Assembly: GCA_035362335.1 (NCBI GenBank)
Contig: DAOSDL010000018.1
Span: forward strand, 19,031-83,030
Source of the DNA: JAOSJT01 sp035362335
Lineage (GTDB): Bacteria; Bacteroidota; Ignavibacteria; SZUA-365
Direction: 5' to 3'
Length of the DNA: 64,000 bases
In this document: positions 35,871 through 44,544 of the stretch, piece after piece
How positions within the stretch are numbered: the first letter of the stretch is position 1
How the letters are laid out: each line of letters opens with the position of its first letter
Made by a program: the position numbers and the translations under genes
The notes under the pieces: generated by a model
Database searches by the model: none
Seen by the model: only the letters and a program-made list of their open reading frames with translations
Told to the model about the DNA's origin: nothing

Positions 35871-36983
35871 ATGATTGCACCATTTTCGCTCCGACTTCGC
35901 CATTTCTCCCTCATGGTATTGCTGCTGTGCCTGGCCGCACCGGTTATCGCGCAGCAACTCCCTCGCAATCTGATCATCCTGATAGGCGATGGAATGGGGG
36001 TGGCACAATTGTCGGCCCATCATCTCGCGGATGAGAACTCGGTGTTCGGGCGTTTCCCTGTGGCCGGATTTTCCATGACGCAGTCGGCCTCGCATTTTGT
36101 GACGGAATCCGCGGCCGGAGGCACGGCCCTCGCAACAGGTTACCGCACGCGCAACGACATGATGTCTCTGAGTCCCGATGGCGACACGCTACGCACGCTG
36201 CTGGAATTCGCACGGGCAAGCGGCAAAGCCATCGGTGTGGTCGCAACCAGTTCAGTCACACACGCCACTCCCGCGTCCTTCCTCGCGCATACCACGTCGC
36301 GGAAGCTGGAATTTGACATTGCCGCCCAGATCGCTGAATCCGGAGCCGATGTGATCATCGGAGGGGGAAGGAAGTGGTTTTTGCCCGAGGGTGCCGGTGG
36401 TGAGCGCAGCGACAAACGCAATCTGCTGGAGGAAATGCGCGGACGTGGTTATGCCGTGCTCACGCAGTTGCGTCCCGAGCGGCATGCTGCATCGCGTTTC
36501 ATCTGGCTGGCCGCCGATGATGCACTGCCTCCCGCCACACAGCGGCATCTCCCCGCTTCCATGACGCTGCGCGTGGCCACCGAGCATCTCAAGCAGCATC
36601 CCAACGGATTCGTGCTCATGGTCGAGGGCTCGCAAATCGACTGGGCAGCACATGACAATGATTTCGAGCGTCTCCGTGCGGAGATGTTCGATTTCAACGA
36701 CGCCGTTCGCACCGCCCTGGAGTTTGCCGAAGCCGATGGGCAGACCACTGTGGTGGTCACCGCCGATCACGAAACAGGAGGGCTGGCTCTTGTGGATGGC
36801 AACGTCGATGGCACGAACATCGCTCCGGCGTGGTTGCGCAAGGATCACACCGGCTCCATGGTGCCCATTTTGGCCTTCGGGCCGGGCAGTGCGCGTTTCG
36901 GCGGCATTCATCGCAACGATGAGCTGGGTCGCCTGTTGTTTTCGCTCATAGGCGAATACGCATTCGCCCCCATCGAACGCTGA
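35871..36983 (+). CDS. Secreted alkaline phosphatase (PhoA superfamily)
   Basis: 370 residues from the ATG at 35871. A signal peptide (LMVLLLCLAAPVIAQ) precedes the alkaline phosphatase core: IILIGDGMGVAQ, the nucleophile segment VTESAAGGTALATG (Ser80), VEGSQIDWAAHDND and VVTADHETGG, which supply the two-zinc/magnesium site. The residue before the nucleophile is Glu where Asp is usual, a conservative change. It may work with the purple acid phosphatase to release phosphate. No Pho box is visible. Confidence 0.92.
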   Translation: MIAPFSLRLRHFSLMVLLLCLAAPVIAQQLPRNLIILIGDGMGVAQLSAHHLADENSVFGRFPVAGFSMTQSASHFVTESAAGGTALATGYRTRNDMMSLSPDGDTLRTLLEFARASGKAIGVVATSSVTHATPASFLAHTTSRKLEFDIAAQIAESGADVIIGGGRKWFLPEGAGGERSDKRNLLEEMRGRGYAVLTQLRPERHAASRFIWLAADDALPPATQRHLPASMTLRVATEHLKQHPNGFVLMVEGSQIDWAAHDNDFERLRAEMFDFNDAVRTALEFAEADGQTTVVVTADHETGGLALVDGNVDGTNIAPAWLRKDHTGSMVPILAFGPGSARFGGIHRNDELGRLLFSLIGEYAFAPIER

Positions 36984-37028
36984 CGCGTCGCCACAGCCGA
37001 CCACGCCTACGGAAAGGATTGTGATGGT

Positions 37029-37643
37029 ATGAACGAGGTTGCTTTCTCTGTCGCACCGTTTTCCTGGGCGATACTCGCGATCACCGTGGTTACGAGCGCG
37101 CTCGCCCTGCGCTCGCGTTCGCTTGAAGATGCTCTGCTGCTGTATCCGTGGGACATCGCACGGCGCGGGCAGTGGTATCGGTTGTTCACCTACGGCCTGG
37201 TTCATGCCGACGTGCTGCATCTGCTGTTCAACATGATCGCGCTGTATTCGATCACCTTTGTGCTCGAGCAAGTCATGGGCACGGCGCGCTACGCGGCACT
37301 GTATTGCGGCAGCATGGTGTTGTCGGCGGTGATTCCCGCCTGGCGGCATCGCGCCAACGAACGGTACAGTGCCCTCGGAGCGTCGGGGGCGGTGTCGGCA
37401 TTGTTCCTTTCGGGCATGTTGTACTTCCCCACCGCCAAAGTGGGGCTGCTCTTTCTCCCCATTCCGCTGCCCTGGCCATTGTTTGCCGTGCTGTTCATCG
37501 CGGTGAGCATCGTTGGAAGCCGGAGGAATTGGGGAAATATCGGCCATGATATTCACCTGTACGGAGCACTGGCCGGCTTGCTGCTCACCGTCCTGCTCGA
37601 TCCGCGATCGCTGGAGATTTTCCTGCACGGACTCTTCGGCTGA
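37029..37643 (+). CDS. Rhomboid-family intramembrane serine protease
   Basis: 204 residues with about six transmembrane helices. The catalytic serine is in GASGAVSAL (Ser119) and the catalytic histidine in HLYGALAG (His176), matching the HxxGxxxG pattern. The HADVLHLLFNM helix is also typical. It cleaves membrane proteins within the bilayer. It lies 160 bases upstream of an ECF sigma gene whose anti-sigma partner has a transmembrane helix, so a regulatory link is possible but unproven. Confidence 0.9.
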   Translation: MNEVAFSVAPFSWAILAITVVTSALALRSRSLEDALLLYPWDIARRGQWYRLFTYGLVHADVLHLLFNMIALYSITFVLEQVMGTARYAALYCGSMVLSAVIPAWRHRANERYSALGASGAVSALFLSGMLYFPTAKVGLLFLPIPLPWPLFAVLFIAVSIVGSRRNWGNIGHDIHLYGALAGLLLTVLLDPRSLEIFLHGLFG

Positions 37644-37718
37644 TGCCACACCTTGCCGGGTACGCCTTGCCCGCGCCGACGCCCACACACGCAACTGCCG
37701 CATGACGGCCTGAATTTC

Positions 37719-37745
37719 TGTAACCGACCGTACCGCCTGGTGTCT
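37719..37745 (+). promoter_or_regulatory. Probable autoregulated ECF promoter
   Basis: TGTAACC (37719-37725), 15 bases, TGTCT (37741-37745), then TATAG. It matches the element upstream of the other ECF gene (34239-34266) in both blocks and within one base in spacing. About 58 bases separate it from the sigma start codon. Confidence 0.62.
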
Positions 37746-37803
37746 ATAGATTTGGAATCGCGCGGTGCGATAAAACAAGCGCTACGCCACAGCAACGCGA
37801 TCC

Positions 37804-38364
37804 ATGACTGCGGACTACAGCCGTCATACCGACCAGCAGCTCTTCGAGGCGTTCAAGCTGAACGGCAAGGAGAGGGACGCCGCGTTTCGCGAGTTGTTCT
37901 CGCGGTACGAACGAAAGGTCTACGTCTTCGCGCTGCGCATGACGGGTAATCCCGACGATGCCGCCGACATTTTCCAGGAAACGTTCACGCGTTTTTATCG
38001 TCAAACGCAGAAGGAGGAGGCGGTTAGCAATGTTCTGGCCTACCTCCTCACCAGCGCACGGAACATTTTTCTCAATACGCGTCGTGGCGCCGTACACTGG
38101 TCGCCTTTCGATGAAGAGGAAATCGCCTCGCAAGTGCCGCTGTACGAGCGCACTGAAATGCTGAACATGATCAGCTCCGCGCTGGAATTGCTGGAACCCG
38201 GTTACCGCGAGGCCTTCGTGCTGCGCTTCTACGAAGGCCTGTCGTACAAGGACATTGCCGACATCACCGGCGATTCCGTCTCGGCACTCAAAGTGCGCGT
38301 CATGCGCGCAAAAGACCAAATCCGAACCATTCTGTCGCCGTACATCGACGACCTGATCCGTTAA
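37804..38364 (+). CDS. ECF-type RNA polymerase sigma factor
   Basis: 186 residues with region 2 (MTGNPDDAADIFQETFTRFY) and region 4 (LEPGYREAFVLRFYEGLSYK, DIADITGDSVSALKVRVMRA). It starts an operon with the anti-sigma/barrel fusion (27 bases later) and the serpin gene. Its promoter-like motif matches that of the minus-strand sigma gene, suggesting overlapping promoter specificity. Confidence 0.94.
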   Translation: MTADYSRHTDQQLFEAFKLNGKERDAAFRELFSRYERKVYVFALRMTGNPDDAADIFQETFTRFYRQTQKEEAVSNVLAYLLTSARNIFLNTRRGAVHWSPFDEEEIASQVPLYERTEMLNMISSALELLEPGYREAFVLRFYEGLSYKDIADITGDSVSALKVRVMRAKDQIRTILSPYIDDLIR

Positions 38365-38391
38365 CACTGTTGCATTTATATAGTACCACCC

Positions 38392-39786
38392 ATGACGCAG
38401 TCGGAATTACTTCACCGCTTGTTTGACGAAGGGCTCAGCGAACCGCTGGAGCATGCGCTCTTCGCCCGCATGGCAACGGACCCGGAACTGCGACGACAAT
38501 TCGCCGAGCACCTCAAGCTGCACTCCATGATCCAGGAGGATGTGGGGAGCATCACCACACCGGCCCATGTTACTGAGGAATTGTTCCGCAATCTGGGTCT
38601 CACACCGGAGCCGACGGCTGTGGCCGGGACCTCCGGGCAGTGGTCAACCCGTGTCCGCAACACCGCCGCCGCAGGTTTGCTCCTGCTGCAGCGCTACCGC
38701 ACCTATATCGCCACTGCCGTGGTGTCGGCCGCGGTGACCGCCTTGATCCTCGTCGCCACCGGCGAACGCGATGTGCGCGAGGACGATGCCTCTCGCCGCG
38801 GCGCAGCGCCCGCGATCATACACGACGACAATGCCGCCACCTCGGCTGTAGACCAGAGCGCCGCAACGAACACGATGCGGAGCGAAGCCGTACGTTCCGC
38901 CCGCGCGGCTTCGGTGCCGGCGATTCCGGGATCCGCACGTGCGACAATCCCCGTCGCCGCCATTGTACCGCCCGCGCGAAGCGGCGAGGCCGCCTGGACG
39001 CTCGACGCCGAGGCGCTTCAGCCGCCTACGCCGGCAACGGCATCGATGACACGTACCGATGCGCTGGCGGTGCATCCGGCCACTCTGGGCATGTCAGAGT
39101 CGCGGTCCTCCTCGATGGAGTCCGCCGCCGCCAATGTGCTCGCCCGACCCGTGACCGTGATGGAAGCCCCGCCGGCCGATGCCGCACCGCTCAGCGGTAT
39201 TCATTCCTTCTTCATCCCCGCGCCGCGCACCTCGTTGCTCACCAACCTCGTGGTGGAATTGCGCAAGCTGTACGGACAGTCCTTCCCCGATGTGAACGTG
39301 CAACACAATTCGCACAAGGTGTTCGAGAACATGGCCATCAGCACGGTGTACAAGGTGACCGAGCATCACGCGGTGGGTGTGGAATACGGACGCGAGAATT
39401 TCGGACAGGAGTATCTGCGTACACGGCAGACGCCGAGCGTACGCTTCGCGGATCTTTCCATCATGGACGTCACACCCGTGCCGCGGGAGATGACGGTGAT
39501 GCTGACGCGCGACAACAGAATGCTGGATGTGGTGGGCGCGGTGTGGAAGCTCTCGTTGCCTGAATACGGTATGTTCGGCATGGTGTATCCGTTCATGCGT
39601 ACCTTCGTGGGCGCCACCAAGGTCGGTCCGCTGGGCAAGGTGCGCGTTGGTTTGGAAATGTTTCCCTCGAATAACTCGATGTTGAATGTCGGTATCGAAG
39701 GCGGCATGCTGCGCTACTCGGTGGAGAACGCCGCGTACTACACATCCAAGCTGAATCTGACCTTCGGTGTCGCTGTCGGTTTCTAA
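38392..39786 (+). CDS. Trans-envelope anti-sigma factor fused to a C-terminal barrel-like domain
   Basis: 464 residues: a helical anti-sigma domain (1-95), one transmembrane helix (about 103-122), an Ala/Pro/Arg/Ser-rich linker of about 150 residues (124-270), and a strand-rich C-terminal domain (275-464) ending GVAVGF, the kind of aromatic terminus barrels use. The likely topology is cytoplasm, inner membrane, periplasmic tether, outer membrane. Anti-sigma factors spanning both membranes (Dma) have been reported in Bacteroides thetaiotaomicron, as I recall. The N-terminus resembles the simpler anti-sigma factor at 32921-33652. The barrel placement is inferred. Confidence 0.72.
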   Translation: MTQSELLHRLFDEGLSEPLEHALFARMATDPELRRQFAEHLKLHSMIQEDVGSITTPAHVTEELFRNLGLTPEPTAVAGTSGQWSTRVRNTAAAGLLLLQRYRTYIATAVVSAAVTALILVATGERDVREDDASRRGAAPAIIHDDNAATSAVDQSAATNTMRSEAVRSARAASVPAIPGSARATIPVAAIVPPARSGEAAWTLDAEALQPPTPATASMTRTDALAVHPATLGMSESRSSSMESAAANVLARPVTVMEAPPADAAPLSGIHSFFIPAPRTSLLTNLVVELRKLYGQSFPDVNVQHNSHKVFENMAISTVYKVTEHHAVGVEYGRENFGQEYLRTRQTPSVRFADLSIMDVTPVPREMTVMLTRDNRMLDVVGAVWKLSLPEYGMFGMVYPFMRTFVGATKVGPLGKVRVGLEMFPSNNSMLNVGIEGGMLRYSVENAAYYTSKLNLTFGVAVGF

Positions 39787-39797
39787 TGGAGGCAACG

Positions 39798-41015
39798 ATG
39801 AAAGCATTGTCGATCGCTGTCATGTTGCTGCTGCTTCAAGCCTGCTCGGATGCGGCAACCTCGCCCGATGAGCCCACGCCCGTGCGGCCGCTCACCGCGG
39901 AGGAAAGCCGTATGGTGCAGTCCACGGCGGAATTCGGCTGGAAGCTTTTTTCCACAATTGCCTCCTCGCAGCCCGGCAGCAACGTGGTGCTTTCGCCGCT
40001 CAGCGTCAGCATGGCGCTGGGCATGGCGCTGAATGGCGCCGAGGGCGAGACCTGGTCGCAGATGCATCGCACGCTCGCGCTCGCCGGTGTCGATCAGGCC
40101 GCCGTGAATACGGGCTATCGCGGATTGATCGACGTGCTGAGCGGTATGGATCCCCGTGTGACCACCACCATCGCGAATTCGGTGTGGGCGCGTCAGGGCT
40201 TTCCCGTGCTGCCCGCCTTTCTCGACACCGTGCGCATGTTCTTCGACGCCGAGGCGCGTACGCTGGATTTTTCACAAAGCGATGCTGCCGATATCATCAA
40301 TGCCTGGGTGAAGGATAAAACCTCGGGACGCATACCCGGTATCGTGACGCCGCCTATTCCGGACGATGTAGTCATGTATCTGATCAACGCGGTGTATTTC
40401 AAAGGCCGCTGGGCGCATCGCTTCGACAAGGCGCAAACCCGCGACGCCGCGTTCACGGACATCAACAGCGTGATCCACACTGTACCGATGATGTCCACGC
40501 GCGCCACAGTGCCCTTCCATTACACCGACCGCGTGGTGATGGCCGATCTGCCCTTCGGATGGGATCGTTACCGCATGGCCATCATCGTGCCGCGCAACAA
40601 TGAGGAACTGCGCACGCTGGAAACTACGCTGAATGCCGAGCGCTTCCGCACAGAGTATCTCGCGAAAGCCGTACCGACGGAAGCGGTGATCGAACTGCCG
40701 CGATTCACGCTCGAATGCGAATTCTCCCTCAACGACGCCCTGGAAGCGCTGGGCATGCCGCGCGCCTTTGCCCCCATGCAGGCCGAATTCACGCGCATCA
40801 ATCCCGATGGCGGCTTGTTCATCAGCAATGTCAAGCACAAAACCTTCCTCGCGGTGGACGAGGAAGGAGCCGAAGCGGCGGCTGCCACGTCTGTCGAGAT
40901 CGGCGTCGTTTCCATGCCTCCCACGTTGCGCGCGGACAGGCCATTCCTCTTTGTCATCCATGAGGTGAACACCGGCTCGTTGCTCTTCATCGGGCGGGTG
41001 GCCACCATCCCATAG
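39798..41015 (+). CDS. Serpin lipoprotein (serine protease inhibitor)
   Basis: 405 residues. Signal peptide with lipobox LLQAC (Cys16), then a complete serpin fold: NVVLSPLSVSMALGMALNGA near the start, LINAVYFKGRWAHRFD in the middle, and the hinge EEGAEAAAAT ahead of the reactive loop. Aligning the loop with alpha-1-antitrypsin gives P1 Val371 and P1' Ser372, which suggests an elastase-like target. The hinge is Ala-rich, so it should be inhibitory. ATG 39798 has TGGAGG 5 bases upstream; an ATG at 39786 overlapping the previous stop is less likely. Last gene of the ECF operon. Confidence 0.92.
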   Translation: MKALSIAVMLLLLQACSDAATSPDEPTPVRPLTAEESRMVQSTAEFGWKLFSTIASSQPGSNVVLSPLSVSMALGMALNGAEGETWSQMHRTLALAGVDQAAVNTGYRGLIDVLSGMDPRVTTTIANSVWARQGFPVLPAFLDTVRMFFDAEARTLDFSQSDAADIINAWVKDKTSGRIPGIVTPPIPDDVVMYLINAVYFKGRWAHRFDKAQTRDAAFTDINSVIHTVPMMSTRATVPFHYTDRVVMADLPFGWDRYRMAIIVPRNNEELRTLETTLNAERFRTEYLAKAVPTEAVIELPRFTLECEFSLNDALEALGMPRAFAPMQAEFTRINPDGGLFISNVKHKTFLAVDEEGAEAAAATSVEIGVVSMPPTLRADRPFLFVIHEVNTGSLLFIGRVATIP

Positions 41016-41041
41016 AAGCTACAGTCTCCCGGCGAACACAC

Positions 41042-41085
41042 ACAACCATGACGGCGCGGCAGTAATGTCGCGCCGTCATGGTTGT
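41042..41085. terminator. 17-bp perfect hairpin between convergent genes
   Basis: An inverted repeat of 17 bp (41042-41058 with 41069-41085) surrounds a 10-base loop. It lies in the 183-base gap between the serpin gene and the convergent hydrolase gene. The T tract on the plus side is short (TTGTTGT), so it probably works as a bidirectional terminator or transcript-stabilising stem. Confidence 0.7.
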
Positions 41086-41173
41086 TGTCCGGAGGCATCG
41101 CGCAGCCGATTCCGCCTCCGCGGTGAAGGATAGTGAAATGCAGTATCACGTCGGACGGGAATCGCGCCGCGCC

Positions 41174-41206
41174 GAGCACTATCGCGTAGCGCTGAGCACT
41201 ATCGCG
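41174..41206. repeat. 13-base direct repeat at the 3' end of the hydrolase gene
   Basis: GAGCACTATCGCG occurs at 41174-41186 and again at 41194-41206, 20 bases apart. The second copy contains the hydrolase stop codon (minus strand TAG at 41199-41201). It looks like a small tandem duplication of the gene end. Confidence 0.6.
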
Positions 41207-42002
41207 GCAGCAGGCCGAGCCCCCGCAGAAAGCCCGTGATGCGCTCGATCAGGACCTCGCGTGCTTCCAGATGGGGCACGTGACCGCAGCCCTCGATCCA
41301 CAACACCTCCCGCGTACCCGCAACGCGCTCCGCGATGGCATCCACCTGTGCGCGGCTGCCGTAGTTGTCCTCGTCACCTTGCACGAGCAGCACGGGAGCG
41401 GTGATGCACGGCAGCATATCGAGCATGTGCCAATCCGCGCTGTGCGGAGCGAGCCAGGTGTCGGCCCAGGCCGAGAATACACTGTCGGTTTTATCGCCGT
41501 GGTAGCGTGCGAGCCGCGTGCGGAGATCGGTGGTATCATACAGGATGCGCGCATCCCGAATGCCCTGCACGGTGCGTTCCTCGATCAGCACATGCGCGGC
41601 CATGGAAATCACGGCAACGGGACTCGTCGGAAAAGCCGCCGCGTGCCATAGCGCGATGGTCGCACCATCGCTGTGCCCGATCAGGAGGGGACGATGAATG
41701 CCGAGCGCCTCGAGCAGCGCGGGCAGCATCACCTCGGCCTCTTCTTTGTAAAAATCCATGCTGCGGGCATGCGTCATCACCGAGGATTGGCCGTGACCCA
41801 CACGGTCGTACACAATGCCGTCGCAGCCGCTGGCTTCGCATACCGCACGCGGAAAATGCTTCCATTGCGCGACACTGCCCAGCGCTTCATGGAGAAAAAC
41901 CAACGTGGGGGTGTTCTCCGTGATATCGGCGGAGGCATGGCTCAGGATTTTCACATATAGGGAGTGCCCGTGCAACGAAAGTTGCGTGCTGCGTTCGATC
42001 AT
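41199..42002 (-). CDS. Alpha/beta-hydrolase fold protein
   Basis: 267 residues from the ATG at 42002. The nucleophile elbow GHSDG, an acid residue in VLLVQGDEDNYGSRAQ, and the C-terminal histidine in EGCGHVPHLE are in the order of the catalytic triad; the oxyanion-hole loop is FLHEALGSVAQW. Typical of esterases and related hydrolases; the substrate cannot be assigned. No signal peptide, so probably cytoplasmic. It lies 35 bases downstream of the DinB gene. Confidence 0.85.
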   Translation of the reverse strand: MIERSTQLSLHGHSLYVKILSHASADITENTPTLVFLHEALGSVAQWKHFPRAVCEASGCDGIVYDRVGHGQSSVMTHARSMDFYKEEAEVMLPALLEALGIHRPLLIGHSDGATIALWHAAAFPTSPVAVISMAAHVLIEERTVQGIRDARILYDTTDLRTRLARYHGDKTDSVFSAWADTWLAPHSADWHMLDMLPCITAPVLLVQGDEDNYGSRAQVDAIAERVAGTREVLWIEGCGHVPHLEAREVLIERITGFLRGLGLLPR

Positions 42003-42037
42003 GAGATCAGGACGTCTGTGAAACGACAGGTTCGGGA

Positions 42038-42538
42038 TCACGGCATCGCGGGCATGCCCATGGCCGCCCACTCTTCGCGCGAGGGTCCGTAAATGCCGGG
42101 CACGGGCAAGCCCGCCTGGCGCATGAGCACAGTAAGCTGCGCGCGATGGTGTACCTGGTGGATGATGAGAATGGACAGCGTCTGCGCATTGCTCCATTGT
42201 TCGCCATACATGTCGCAGGTCACCGCCAGCGAGGCGTCGGTCCAGTGCTCGCGCATTGCCGCTTCAAGCGAATCGGCCGCGGCGGTGTAGCCAGCCAGGA
42301 TGTCCGCCGCCGTCGTGGGGGCTGGCGCATCGGCGGCGGGACCGGTGATTGTGAGACCCGTGCGCGTCATCATCTCCGGAATGGACGTCACGATATGCCA
42401 GGCGAGGGTGCGGATGTCCCGTCCCTCGGGGGTGACGCGCTGTGCGAGCGATGCATCGGTCAGTGCGGCGAATATGCGCTGTGTGGATTGGTTCTCGTAG
42501 GCCCAGGATGGGAAAAACTCGTCAAGACTGTGGAACAT
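42038..42538 (-). CDS. DinB/YfiT-like metal-binding protein
   Basis: 166 residues of a four-helix DinB fold. The three candidate metal ligands are His48 (LAWHIV) and two histidines in IHQVHHRAQL. Members include thiol-dependent S-transferases, some of which use bacillithiol. A bacillithiol gene is present in this window, but a link is only conjecture. Confidence 0.82.
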   Translation of the reverse strand: MFHSLDEFFPSWAYENQSTQRIFAALTDASLAQRVTPEGRDIRTLAWHIVTSIPEMMTRTGLTITGPAADAPAPTTAADILAGYTAAADSLEAAMREHWTDASLAVTCDMYGEQWSNAQTLSILIIHQVHHRAQLTVLMRQAGLPVPGIYGPSREEWAAMGMPAMP

Positions 42539-42644
42539 GATGCCCTCGCGATGGATGAAGGAGGTTGGAAATGCGTTTGGGGAAATGGAGAAAATGGAAA
42601 ATCGCGGGAAAGCCCGCGATTTTCCGCCAATGTCAGGAATGGAC

Positions 42645-44321
42645 TCAGCGCACGATGACGAAGCGTTGCAGCGTGCTCTCGGCGTTGAAGTTGACCAGCA
42701 GCAGATGCATGCCTTCGGACAGAGTAGAGAGCGGCAGAGTCAGCGCATTTCCACCGGCACTGATGCGCTGCGAGCCGTGATACTCCACGCGTCCCAGCAG
42801 ATCCAGGATGCGAAGCTCCGCAATGCCTGCGGCGCGGCTGTCAATGTCCACGCGCAACTGCTCGCGCGCGGGTGTTGGATGCAGCGCGCGAATGCGCCAG
42901 CTCGTGGGCTCGGGCAGCGGCGTCACGGCAACGGTGGCATCCACATCGATCTCGAAACTCTGCTGGTGCATACCCACGGCATTCGTTGCGCGCAACAATA
43001 CCACATGCGTTCCGATATTGGCGTCGGTCGGCGTCCAGGAAATACGTCCGGTGGTGGCGTCAATGGTCAGGCCGCCCGGTCCGGCATCGAGAGCGAAGGT
43101 GGGCGTGGGACGCGCGTCCACCTGTACGTCGAGTGCGAAGGGCTTGTTGGGCGCGATGCGTTGCCGCGCAATGGCCGCGATGATGGGGATGGTCGACACG
43201 TCGATGGTGAAGGCCTGCTCGTCGTTTCCGGCGGCATTGCTCGCGCGGATGCGCACAGCATTGGGACCCGCCTGAGCGCGTGTCGGCGTCCACGCGACGG
43301 TGCCGCGTCCGGGTTCGAGCAGCATGCCCGTGGGACCTTCGAGCAAACTGTAGCTGGGTGGCGGCGTACCGCTCGAACGCAGCTGATACGAGTAGGGTTT
43401 GGTGGCCGTGGCCGTGGTGACCGGGGTGGATGTGATGTTCGGCTCGGTGGCGGCGCCCTGCACGGCGATGGTGAACGCCTGCGTGTCGCTGCCCGAAGTG
43501 TTGACCGCGAGCACCTCCACATTCTGATTGCCTTCCTGACCCGCGACGGGCGTCCAGGATACTTCGCCGCTGACGGCATCGATGGTCATGCCGCTCGGGG
43601 CTTGCGTCAGGGAGTAGGTCGGGGCGGGCGTTCCCCAGGCCACCACACGATAGGTGTACAATTCGTTCACGCGGGCTGTGGTACGCGGGAGAGAGGTGAT
43701 TTGAGGTGCATTGCCGCCGAGACAGAGGAATGCGGTACCGGTGGTCGCATCCACCAGACAGTTCAGCGTATCCGTCGAGGCGCCGTAGCGCATCAGCCAA
43801 TACTTGCCAGCGGGGATGTAGGAGTTCTGCACGGGATTGTTCATCGCCAGCGCCATCAGCACTTTGGCATCGCCGTGTTGTTGGAGAAAGGTATCGGCCC
43901 CGCCATCCTTGGAGCCCTGCAAGGCCTGCGGCGAATCCACCCAGGGCTCGTCCAGCGCCGTGCTTCCAAGCGCCACGGGAATGTTGCTGGTCAACGTGTC
44001 CAGCGCGAGCTTGACGGATTGATAGCCCACGAGTGGAAGCTTCACTCCCACATACCACGCGGCGCTGCCAAGACCGGGCGAATGAAAGCGGTACACCCAT
44101 CCCGTGGCTTTACCGTTGGAAAGATCCATGTCGAGTCGTATGCCCTGATATTCCAGCGCGTAGAACATCGCATGTGTCACCACAGCATCCTGGGCGAATT
44201 CCGCCTGGGCGCGCGTTTGTACCGAGGGAAGTGCTTCCTTCACGGTGATTTGCTCGAGCAACTGTGCCGGAGCGCTCGTGGTCAAGGCCAGGAACAACAA
44301 CATGGAAAGAAAACGGTACAT
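42645..44321 (-). CDS. T9SS-secreted protein with three putative Ig (He_PIG) repeats
   Basis: 558 residues. Signal peptide 1-20 and an N-terminal domain of about 180 residues that I do not recognise. Three Ig-like repeats at about 205-287, 294-375 and 378-460 share the unit ...SGxxIDxxxGxxSWTP.... A C-terminal sorting domain at 475-558 (HPTPAREQLRVDI, ELRILDLLGR, LTLPLSTLSEGMHLLLV) is of the type A form. The protein should be carried across the outer membrane by the T9SS and released or anchored on the surface. ATG 44321 is chosen for its signal peptide. Confidence 0.85.
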   Translation of the reverse strand: MYRFLSMLLFLALTTSAPAQLLEQITVKEALPSVQTRAQAEFAQDAVVTHAMFYALEYQGIRLDMDLSNGKATGWVYRFHSPGLGSAAWYVGVKLPLVGYQSVKLALDTLTSNIPVALGSTALDEPWVDSPQALQGSKDGGADTFLQQHGDAKVLMALAMNNPVQNSYIPAGKYWLMRYGASTDTLNCLVDATTGTAFLCLGGNAPQITSLPRTTARVNELYTYRVVAWGTPAPTYSLTQAPSGMTIDAVSGEVSWTPVAGQEGNQNVEVLAVNTSGSDTQAFTIAVQGAATEPNITSTPVTTATATKPYSYQLRSSGTPPPSYSLLEGPTGMLLEPGRGTVAWTPTRAQAGPNAVRIRASNAAGNDEQAFTIDVSTIPIIAAIARQRIAPNKPFALDVQVDARPTPTFALDAGPGGLTIDATTGRISWTPTDANIGTHVVLLRATNAVGMHQQSFEIDVDATVAVTPLPEPTSWRIRALHPTPAREQLRVDIDSRAAGIAELRILDLLGRVEYHGSQRISAGGNALTLPLSTLSEGMHLLLVNFNAESTLQRFVIVR

Positions 44322-44544
44322 GGCGATCTCCGATGTCTGGCGTTGAAATTGATCCATCCCCATAAATGTACGAAGATCAGGGGAGAATGGCAGCACGCAC
44401 GTTGCCGTCGGGGTGCGGGCCCTCAACGACGCAGATGGTGTCGAGGGGATGCATTCGTCTGTTGCTTCTGCATGGCGGGGGAACAATATTACAGCTTGTG
44501 GCGTGGGCAGATATTTGCCCCTTTTCCACAATCCGGAGGTTGTC

